A stretch of 64,000 nucleotides of DNA, taken from the NCBI GenBank assembly GCA_948099385.1, contig CANUEZ040000164.1, positions 3,734,501 through 3,798,500 on the forward strand. The letters run 5' to 3'. Numbering within the stretch: position 1 is the stretch's first letter; each line of letters begins with the position of its first letter. Below, in pieces: positions 55,294 through 64,000 of this stretch. The notes under the pieces are model-generated. The model did no database searches, was not told the origin of the DNA, and worked only from the letters and a program-made list of their open reading frames with translations. The position numbers and the translations under genes are program-made. This DNA is from Fasciola hepatica (taxonomy: Eukaryota > Platyhelminthes > Trematoda > Plagiorchiida > Fasciolidae).

Positions 55294-58200
55294 ATGGTAG
55301 AATTTTATTGCTCAATAACTCAGCTTATTTCGCCATCCACATTACCGACTACTCCATCTCAAGGAATACTGATTGCGTCATCCGATCCGCCTTCAGAAAA
55401 TGCAATTTTGGAATCCTATAAAGATGTTCACGTTAACCTTGACTCCACTAAACGGTTCTCATTGTTTATGCTGAATGCACGCTCAATAGTGCACAAGATG
55501 CGAATGCTGCGTATTTTACTGCTCACGTCTGATTACGACCTTATTTTAATTACCGAAACCTGGTTGACAGACAACACTCCAAACGAGGATATCGCTATCA
55601 CCGGATACCAAGCTTTCAGGAAAAATAGACTCGCTCAGCGAGGGGGAGGCTGTCTTATATATGTGAGACAAAACATGCGGGCGAAAATATGTCAGCCCCC
55701 CATACTCGATAACTTGCCGGATTCAGTTTGGCTACAGGTCAATACAGGATGTTCTGACTTCATTGTTAGTTGCATCTACCGCCCCCCGAATACTAGTCAA
55801 AACAACTTCCTGCCTATCATAGAGGCGTCAAACTTTGTTACGGACATACCCGGCCCAAAACTGGCGGCCGGCGAATTTAACGCACCAGGCATGCGTTGGT
55901 TTACTTTGAAAGCCCCACATCACTTACTACACTTCTTGACTAGCATTCATTTAGGAGGATGGACTCAACATGTGATGTGCCCAACTAGAGGCAGTAGCAT
56001 TCTTGATCTCATTTTTACGGTAGGATTATCTCGCGTACACACATCTATCGTGAACAGCATCCCAGGTTGTGACGAATTGCAGGTAAAATGTGAGTTTTCA
56101 GTGCCAACACGAACCGTCCACAAACCAACCGTTAAAAGACCGTTCCACCAAGCTAGCTGGAATCAATTACCCCCACTCATTCGCTCGCAGAACTGGGATA
56201 CTTTCTTTTTATCTGATGACTTGCATACCGTGGTGGATCATCTTTACTCCACACTAAATGCAAGTCTTGACGTAATCACCCCAACCCAAGGTCTACCTGG
56301 ACGAGATAAACCAAACAGTTTTTGTCGATTAAAGCAGAAGCTTTCAATGCTACAACGCAAATTCATAAGGTCGAGAGACTTTTCGTTTTTCTTGCAAATG
56401 AACCGTTTATCTCATTCTGTGAAATTGATTGAAATGTCCCTCAGTAAAAAACAGAAATTAAGGGCGCTGAGTCACCCCAAGAGGTCCGAAGCTTTATCTA
56501 AGCTGACGAAGTTCAGGAACAGCCAGTGCAGTTCTCCTATCTCATCCATTATATATAAAAACAATTATATAACGAACTCCCGAGAGATCTCCGAGGCATT
56601 CAGTGCCTATTTTGCTTCGTCTCTAACGACCGATGACTCCCCATGCCTATATCACGTTGAGCCGCTGACATCTGCACAGTTCTCAGCGGTTACATTTCAC
56701 CCAAACGACTTAACAGTACAGCTAACTAAAATTAGGCGGCCATACCACCCCGGGCCAGATGCCGTACCACCGGCTACTTTTAGTCTAGGTGGCACTGATA
56801 TCCCGTTCTTGCTGTCAAAGGTTTTTAATTTATCTATGAGCAGTAGCGTTTTCCCCTCCCATTGGAAAACATCAGTTATTATCCCAATTCCTAAGAAAGG
56901 TTCACGCCAGGACCTAACCAACCATCGACCAGTGAACCACACCCCTATAGTTTCCCGAATTATGGAAAGACTGTTAAAAAATAAGCTAACAACTCATTTA
57001 CTGAACAATAACCTCATTAACACTGGACAGTGTGGTTTTCTTCAAAAAAGATCGTGTGCCACCTGTATGAGTGACTTCCTTAACCTAATAACTAAGGTCA
57101 CAAACAGTGGTAAATCAGTGATCGTAATCCTCCTCGATATGACTAAAGCTTTCGATCGAGTATCCCACAATAGGCTAATGGCGGAGATGAAAACCTACGG
57201 AATTGTTGACCCGATCCTGAGTTGGTTTTCATCATATCTAACATCCCGAAAGCAGGTGGTGGACGTTGATGGCAGTTTATCATCACCTCGATCAGTTACT
57301 AGTGGAGTTATTCAGGGTAGTGTAACAGGTCCCTTACTTTTTCTTATATATGTTAATGACATTTTTAACTCACTGAATAATCCCATTTTATTATATATAG
57401 AAAACACGAATAGCGAACAAGCTCGTTTTCGGTAACATCATCCTCGTGGCTAATACAGTTACATTTGTAGGTTAGAAATGCATAAATTATGAACAATGTC
57501 TATGTGCTAAAGCGTGATTGGATGGTCATCAAAGTTGGTGTTGCGTAGTTAGGAAAGATAGGAGGGGAAATGTTGTTGTTTCGTGGTTGTGAAAGGGGGC
57601 CCGTGAAACAATGAACAAGGGTTTCGGGGATTATCCATTTCCGGTTTGAGCCAAAGGGTCAACGCACAGGTCACACTGAGCTCCAGGGTCGGTCTCGGAT
57701 CGCGGCCAGGGTAGTTTGAGTGCCCTAACGAAAAGTTTCTGAGAACAAAGCGATGGATTGAATAATCTGATTGCCACAGCCTCTGCCGTGGCTCAAACCG
57801 GAAATGGATAATCCCCGAAACCCTTGTTCATTGTTTCACGGGCCCCCTTTCCCAACCACAAAACAACAACATTTCCCCTCCTATCTTTCCTAACTACGCA
57901 ACACCAACCTTGATGACCATCCAATGACATTTTTAACGTCATCACACACGGGGCTGCGTTCCTTTTTCAAGACGACATAAAAATTATGTACTCCTTTGAA
58001 CCTGACGCCTTAGCTTCTACCATTGCTAGCATAACGAGCGATTTACTATCGCTAGACTCATGGAGCAACCAATGGTTGATGAAATTCTCCGCTGTCAAAA
58101 GTTGCATCCTTATGTATAAATGTCAGGTTCCCGCAGGAATGTTTAAAATTAATGATCAGTTCATCCCCAACAGTCCGGAGGTAATGGACTTGGGATTACA

Positions 58201-58837
58201 ATATTCTTGTACATTTAATTTCTCCGAACATTCGGCCGTGCAGGTTGCTAAAGCTAGACGGCTGATTGGTCTGATTAATAGAACCTTCGGTCCTACAGAG
58301 AGCAAGCTAGGTATTTTTAAAACTCATGTCGGACTACTTCTGGAATATTGCACTGTCGTCTTTTCTAACATGCGGCAGATTGACAGATTTGCAATTGAGA
58401 ATGTACAACATAAATTTACCAAACAACTACTGGGATATTCCTCGCCTTTAAATTGTACGAAAAGGTGAGAAATATTGCACCTGGAGCCCCTATGGCTGGG
58501 CCGTCTACGAATGAACCTGTCTTTCTTTTGCAATATTGTAAAACATAAATCTTGCATTTCAGCCCCCCAGGTCAATACTCCCTCCAACTATTCTTTACGA
58601 CATAGGGACTCTATGGTCTTGATTCCAGTATCCAGGACTGCGATGCGGTCAAACTTCTTTTTTGTTAAATATTCTTCCCTCTGGAACAAACTCCCACCTC
58701 AACTTAGGTCAATGTCTTCGCCCTCTTTATTATTCAAAAAAGAAATAGATAAACATCTAACTGTCCAAAAACTCATCCAAATGCATGATCCCTACATGTA
58801 TATTACCCGAGCCTACGAACTGGGCCTGGGATACTAA
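55294..58837 (+). pseudogene. LINE ORF2 (endonuclease and reverse transcriptase), E5
   Basis: The frame 55294-57435 gives EN (MLNARSIVHK, LILITETWLTDN, CIYRPPNTSQ, then GEFNAPGMRW and GCDELQVKCEF) and RT (CGFLQKRSCATC, ILLDMTKAFDRVSHNRLMAE, SGVIQGSVTGPLLFLIYVND). Against E4 the EN motifs GDFN and SDH read GEFN and CDE, so EN is probably inactive. A 553-bp insert (57370-57922) then splits the RT. It resumes with DIFNVITHGAAFLFQDDIKI (family FADD reads FQDD; both Asp present), LGLQYSCTFNFSEHS and LLEYCTVVFSN, has a TGA at 58466 where homologs have Arg, and ends LWNKLPPQLRSM ... ARAYELGLGY. Confidence 0.9.
57370..57922. mobile_element. 553-bp foldback insert with 15-bp target duplication
   Basis: AATGACATTTTTAAC occurs at 57355-57369 and again at 57923-57937; removing the insert and one copy restores YVNDIFNVITHG. 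Inside are 136-bp inverted arms (57517-57652 and 57790-57925, about three mismatches) around a 137-nt loop. The right arm reaches the insertion boundary, the left arm begins 147 bp inside. No open frame of note. Confidence 0.85.
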
Positions 58838-60960
58838 CCAAAAGCTTAACAACTTTGTTCAGTAGACAGTTATTACCGAAGGATGGTAAGGAGCATTCTA
58901 TATTATAGTTAGCGAATAAAAGCAGTCCAACCTATACTCCATGACTGTCAACAGCACACTCCACGTGTTTGTCTAGCCACTTCCTATTTTCAATGCCTCT
59001 GACCACGACCCCCTACTGGTCACCGTTACCCCGGTGATTCTTTTTGCATGCTGTCAGATTTTACCATAGTCGGTGGGGTTCTTTTTTATCAGCTGCCGCC
59101 AGGTATAAGAGCATTTATAATGCTAGAAAATACATAGCAGCACATATAATACTGTCCTCAAGGTACCAGTCTCATTCACACTTCAACTATTTACTCATTG
59201 AGACCCTATTTCAGCACACGAGATTTCAGGCCTCGTTCTGATGAACGAACCGCCACAATCGATGTGGTCTTCCGTAAACCATTCGTCGAACTACACATAA
59301 GTATTTGCCCCTAGTGTCGCCTATTCTAGCCTCCTTGCTTTCTTGGTAATTCTCACTAAGCCTCACAATAATTAGTCGATAGTACCGGTCTTCTTCGCTT
59401 TCCGTATGTTGTTTAATCCAAAACACCAGACCTCAAAGTCGCGACCACCCATTTCTGTTACTGGCATGATTTTGGTGTTCTGTCTTTCTCCCCTAACCCA
59501 CAGCTGGTAGAATTGCCAGACCGCAGCCTTCTGCGTTTTGTTTTCAGAACCTGCACCCTAAGGACGATTGTCGCCTTCTTCATCCCAGGAATAACTTGAA
59601 ACCTCTCTTGCTGAACAGAACAAACGAGATTTACACACGACTTCATTTTCGCCCGTCTCACGATCGCTTTCCCCAAGATTCCCACCATCAGACTTCTTGA
59701 ACCTGGACTACTCGATCTCACTGCATTCATACAACTCATTTTAATCCCATATGTCATTATGCCCGTTCCGTGTTAGAACCCGCTAATACTGTTCAAACAC
59801 TGGCACCTTTATTTTCACTGTTCATTGCTTCATCGGTCACCTAAAAAAACGTCCGGCGCTGACATATCTTTCAGTAGTCCTCCAGCGGGCAGCGAAGTAA
59901 TTGATAACTACCTGCACTCTTCATCGGTCCATCCGATCGCATCCGCAATGCTGTTGCATCGAGTGTTCGGGCTCTGCAGATCACCGCGTTCCCTCCACGA
60001 TTGAACGTCTTCGATACACTTCCCATGCTGCATCGCCGCTCCGTTCCCATCATTTGTTACACCTGTCAAATTGGTCATTAGAAATGTGACATCCACCGTC
60101 TACTTACTATACCATCACCGTTATCGACACCTTTGATCTTCCAGATGTTGCTTTCGTGTTATATTACCGAAACTGACCCCGTATCCACCCTCTAAATCAC
60201 ACCACTATCTGCATCGGCTGATACATTTTATTTCTATATTCGTTGGTCCACTGCCGCTTTCCGCGATATGCTTGGGCAGTTTTATTGATCTGTCATTTTT
60301 GCATGGTACACTCCACACAGCGTTCATCTATTGACGTACACTTACCTGTGAATTACTTTACCTTCCCTCCCGCAGAAATGAACACCTGCATAATGGATGT
60401 AACCACACGGTCAATATTGATTAGTCTTCCACTTCCGCTTTGACATTTCATACCAACCCTACATTAAGTTAACAACTTGCCGCGCGCTCACCTGTTTTCC
60501 TCCGGCCGTTCCCTGCCACCATCACTCTGGTAGTATCCCTCCCAAGAAATACGCAATTGTTTGCCACATATATGATTCTTCCAGTATACAGCCACCACTT
60601 TATATACTACCATCTTTGCAGGCTGAAATATTCCCATGTTAATACTTCTTGACATACATGTCGTAAAGTGAATAATTCACCGAACGCTTCGACAAGATTT
60701 CTATTCATATGCCTCTCATATTCTGTAGCGCACCAAAAGCATATCCCTTGAATATGTTAGAATTTCCACCGGGGGTAATTATTTCATATACCACTTATGC
60801 ATGTACTCCAGACAAAGTGACATCATCCGACCCTGACCTTCAAATTTGCCGGGCATTACTGCAGTTTTAGGTCAGTGTAACACTCTATTTGATACTCTGC
60901 ATGCATGTGTTGTACCATTTTATGAATTGTCATTAGAGCAACAATGTAATCGTCTGATCA
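58838..60960 (+). other. Long 3' UTR of LINE E5
   Basis: 2.1 kb, C/T-rich on the plus strand, no recognisable domain. Near its end (60835) it carries the CTGACCTTCAAATT/CCGGG block shared with E0 and E6. Confidence 0.65.
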
Positions 60961-60998
60961 TGCATTCTAGCATGCTTCGGTCGCATCCGAAATATACA

Positions 60999-61048
<50 letters not shown>

Positions 61049-61065
61049 CATTATTATTGTTATTG
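60999..61065. repeat. (ATT)n tail of E5
   Basis: About 20 ATT units with a few interruptions near the right end, following AAATATACA of the LINE terminus. Confidence 0.95.
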
Positions 61066-61824
61066 TGAAGAGTAGAGATCCGGAGATTTTCGTTCTGATA
61101 TATCAGGTCATAGTTAGGCCGCATATGGAGTACTGTGTGCAAGCCTGGGCACCGTACTACCAGAAAGATATAGACTGTCTGGAGAAAGTACAAGGGCTAG
61201 CCACTAGAATGGTGACTGGGCAAGGGGGGTTTAACTACACAGAGCGTGTCCGTGCCCTAGATCTGTTCTCGATGGAAAGACGACGCATTCGCGGGGACTT
61301 GATAGAAACGTTCAAGGTAATAAAGGGACTGTCGAGTATAAATCGAGAAGACCTTTCCTCTCCGATCTCAGAGAGAGGCACAGGGAGGCATATTCTTAGA
61401 TTACGAAGAGAGCACTCGAGGCTCCAAGTTAGGTCGAATTACTTCTTGAATAGAGTAGTTCCCTATTTGAATGAGCTCCCGGAGGAGGTCATAAATACCA
61501 CAACAATGAAGGCTTTTAAGAAAGCAGTATACCAGTGTCGGGTGGCAGTATACCCCAAATTATGTTAAGCAGCTTTTATGGTCAGACGCAGTTTATTCAT
61601 GGTTTTCACCTTTCTCTGCCGGGGCTGATACTGCACGAAATTCCTGCCTTCCAGAAAAAGAAAATCACGCAGTGTTGTGAGCTACGGAAACGCGCCGACA
61701 ACATAACTATCTGGACACACGATTGGCTCTAGCCACACCAAGTCCTGTGCAAACTGAACTGAACTGAACTGAACTGAACTGAACTGAACTGAACTGAACT
61801 GAACTGAACTGAACTGAACTGAAC
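61066..61824 (+). mobile_element. 5'-truncated CR1-like LINE fragment C
   Basis: Begins inside the ORF2 C-terminal domain directly at the E5 (ATT)n tail: SRDPEIFVLIYQVIVRPHME, YCVQAWAPYYQKDIDCLEKV, ALDLFSMERRRIRGDLIETF, RSNYFLNRVVPYLNELPEEV, stop at 61566. A 3' UTR and a (CTGAA)n tail follow. The C-terminal frame is open from 61066 to 61568; the polyisoleucine in front of it is translated microsatellite, not protein. Confidence 0.85.
61751..61824. repeat. (CTGAA)n pentanucleotide tail
   Basis: About 14 perfect units. Shorter, degraded versions end L0 (8341-8400), so this is the 3' repeat of the L-type CR1-like family. Confidence 0.95.
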
Positions 61825-62224
61825 CTAGCCTTGTGAACTGAACTTGTGTGTTGCCGCCTGGTTTGAATTTTCGAATTGCTCTCAGTGTTAAGCATTTTTG
61901 CATTGTTTGGTGGAATAACACACGTTATTTCGCCAAACTTACGTATCGTAATTAGTATTTCGGTACGCGTACTTTTTGAAGAGTTCACTCTCTTCAGAAG
62001 AGTTTATTCTCTTCAAAAAATTGAGCATACCTTTTGGTGTCCTTTTTGGTGTTTTTTGTTGGTGTCAGTGCAACTAATACCGGCTAACATCTTTTTGTGG
62101 CGCTTTTTCCAGTGTACCGTTTTTGTGGAACTTTTTAGTGTGCGGGTTTGCTGCACCTGCCTTAGTGTACCGTTTGTGTCTGTTCAAAAGTTTGTGTTAT
62201 TGTCCCACTGGTTTTCGAGACAAA

Positions 62225-63056
62225 ATGAATGGGACAGAGGTTGATCCCATTGGTCAGGCAGTAAGCTGTGGGAACAAGGAATGCACGGACCCGGTGCAAG
62301 ATGAGGGAATTCAATGCGACCAGTTTTGCATTTGGTTTCATCAAAAGTGCTCCAAGCTGGAAGAGAAAGACTTCGAGCTGCACCTCATGTACCCATCGCT
62401 CAAGTGGATATGCGCCCACTGCTTTGCGTTTGCAAGCGAGCGCTCGCGTATAATTCGAGGCGAACTAGGGAAAGGGGATTCGAACGTGAAGCTGGAGCCA
62501 AGACTAAAGAGTGCCAGTTCGATCCATAGCCTAGATGGAAAGGAAAACCGGATGACAGAGCACAAAAATAAAAAGGCAACCCAAGCCAAAGGGCAAAGAA
62601 AGTAAAGAGGTAGCAGGACTCACCACTGTGGGTAAAAGCCTCCTGACGGAAGTGGAATCCCTCAAGGAGCAGGTCAAACGCCTAGATGATGAGGTGCAAC
62701 GCATGAAGCGTGACACTGAGGTCATGGCAGACAGAAGTAGAAGACTGCTTCTTCATAACCTTAGGGAGAACATCGTAAAAGACGGTAGAATCAGGAAGGA
62801 GGAAAACTGCCGGCATGTGACTGAGGTTCTTAGGATGGCTGGCCTACCTCCTACGACACCAATAGTCAAGTGCCACCGAATAGGACTATGGCGTGTAGCA
62901 CAACCAGCGCAGCCACGACTCCTGGTAGTTGTATTCCACAGTGTCTACTGGAGGGATATGCTGCTGTCCAGGGCGGGAGCAGTTGAGGGCAACACGCAGG
63001 GAATGGTTAGGGTTACACCTGACAGCCCAGCATTTGTCAAACCGGGTAATGCATAG
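62225..63056 (+). pseudogene. LINE ORF1 with PHD-like finger, D
   Basis: The start MNGTEVDPIGQAVSC at 62225 follows the leader; an upstream in-frame ATG at 62123 has no support. The finger is CGNKECTD, GIQCDQFCIWFHQKC, WICAHC, a full PHD-like C4HC3-type spacing. A stop at 62603 and a frameshift separate it from the second half (62628-63056), which has a coiled coil (LLTEVESLKEQVKRLDDEVQ) and an RRM-like region (RLLLHNLREN, VTEVLRMAGLPP, HRIGLWRV, RLLVVVFHSVYWRDMLLSRA). It would bind the LINE RNA. Confidence 0.8.
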
Positions 63057-63118
63057 TCACGCTGAGAACGGGCACACTTGATGTTAAGAGGCCGAAGCTA
63101 CATATAGCGAAACTGGAG

Positions 63119-64000
63119 ATGACTCCTCTTGGGAAGTCAACACCTAAGGCCCAAGGAGTATTCCAGGTACCAAAGGTGGCTTCAGGCTCCGGTATACAAA
63201 AAGCCACAGATCAGGAATTTCGAAAGACCAAAAAGAAGGGGACTCACAGGGCATTCAGTCCTGTTGGTGTAGAGAACGTGCAGCCAGCCAGCCCGATTCT
63301 AAAGGAGACTCCAAAAAAGTCCTGTCTGGTGCAACCAGCAAAGTTGGAGGTATCAGAGGGAAAAACCGAGGAAACCAGCTGGGCTGAGTTGGTCGCAAGT
63401 CCATCCCGGGCCATCGGTAGGGCGACTCAAAAGGGGGTAACGTCCTTTGTGCACACTGAGCCTGACACCGGGTCGACGGGTGGAAAGGAAAAAGCCACGA
63501 AACTCAGAGTGTCACTTAATATGCAAGTTGCTGCACCGCCGACACCTTTAGAGGCAAAAACGGGGCATCACCTCGGAGATTGCGCCCGAGGATACCCTAG
63601 CCCTAGAATTAGCAATGAATTCAGTAACGAGGACCAGGGAACCGTCAATATGGTACTCCAACACCTGCAGTCTCCCGGGAAAAAGAGGGGAGTTGACGAC
63701 TAGGATCGCAGAGTCTGATGTCGTTGCATTGACGGAAACTTGGATAAAGCCATCTACTGACACGCGCTTCCAGGGATACGCTGCCTAGAGACAGGATAAA
63801 ACAGACGGAAGGTAGGGGGGCGGAGTGGCACTTCTAATACGGACCGACATAGGCCATTGGGAGGCTCCGTTCAACATGGTCTCCGGTAATGCAACGGCCA
63901 GATCCTGCTTTATCAGGATCAAAGTGCGAACAGTATGCATTATCTGTGTCTACAAGGCACCGCTAGAGACAGATGAGGAAGACGTTGAGCTCTTGCAAAT
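63119..64000 (+). pseudogene. LINE ORF2 start, D (partial)
   Basis: A leader frame to 63703, Lys/Thr/Pro-rich without a known domain, then a 1-nt frameshift near 63690 into EN: ELTTRIAESDVVALTETWIK, stops at 63786 and about 63815, then GGVALLIRTDIGHWE and CIICVYKAPLETDEEDVELL to the window edge. The same frameshift and stops are in copy A. Confidence 0.85.

Larger units (their letters stand above)
53196..61065 (+). mobile_element. CR1-like LINE E5, full length, with foldback insert
   Basis: The likely 5' UTR starts after the DNA transposon end (53196). ORF1 53343-54914, ORF2 about 55294-58837, then a 2.1-kb 3' UTR, terminal hairpin (60976-60991) and an (ATT)n tail (60999-61065). It belongs to the same family as E3 and E4 by both ORFs. 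Confidence 0.85.
61860..64000 (+). mobile_element. CR1-like LINE D, 5' part, cut by the window end
   Basis: T-rich leader (61860-62224) with two tandem hairpins, ORF1 (62225-63056) and the beginning of ORF2 (63119 onward). Homologous to L1 and nearly identical in its right part to copy A. Confidence 0.85.

Noticed and set aside
60990..61070. Polyisoleucine run in front of the LINE C-terminal domain
   Set aside because: It is the (ATT)n tail of E5 read in frame with fragment C; not a protein segment.
61682..61988. Minus-strand frames rich in Ser-Val-Gln-Phe repeats
   Set aside because: They are translations of the (CTGAA)n microsatellite tail, open in all frames because the unit is five bases with no stop.

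Overview
The window looks like a transposable-element-dominated piece of an animal nuclear genome. No host gene, rRNA or CRISPR array is recognisable; one weak tRNA-like stretch is noted as a finding only. The mix of CR1-like and RTE-like LINEs, BEL/Pao LTR retrotransposons and a CMC-type DNA transposon with a 37-nt intron fits a parasitic flatworm best (tapeworm or fluke). That assignment is an inference, not something the sequence proves. Names E, L, B and R below are local labels for this window only.

Layout. 1-2133: long 3' UTR and tail of a CR1-like LINE (E0). 2134-5450: minus-strand BEL/Pao relic (B1), with its gag split by a small plus-strand deletion derivative of a related element (B2, 4022-4920). 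6230-8400: decayed CR1-like LINE (L0) with a CTGAA-type tail. 8401-8880: dispersed repeat R1. 8881-21380: minus-strand CR1-like LINE E3, whose 3' UTR is interrupted by a 4.8-kb CMC/CACTA-like DNA transposon (10047-14891) carrying a Tnp2-type transposase pseudogene and a DUF4806 gene. 21381-29107: minus-strand LINE E4, the best preserved element. 29412-29894: second R1 copy. 31080-31420: 3' end of another E-type LINE (E6). 31440-33470: heavily decayed LINE.

34758-49550 is one CR1-like LINE (L1, with a PHD-like ORF1) split twice: by a 7-kb BEL/Pao element (B3, 37611-44598), which itself contains an inverted solo LTR, and by a minus-strand RTE element (45265-48849) flanked by a 12-bp target duplication. 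49551-52469: truncated LINE copy A. 52470-53195: second fragment of the DNA transposon. 53343-61065: plus-strand LINE E5, with a 553-bp foldback insert inside its reverse transcriptase. 61066-61824: 3' fragment of a CR1-like LINE ending in a (CTGAA)n array. 61860-64000: LINE D, nearly identical in part to copy A and cut by the window edge.

The interest lies in how the elements nest and recombine. Insertions inside insertions give relative ages. Several LINEs begin exactly at another LINE's microsatellite tail. Some copies share the same disabling mutations. The E-type LINEs carry unusually long 3' UTRs that end in a hairpin with apparently compensatory changes. No open reading frame here looks fully autonomous; E4 comes closest, with one frameshift and one nonsense codon.
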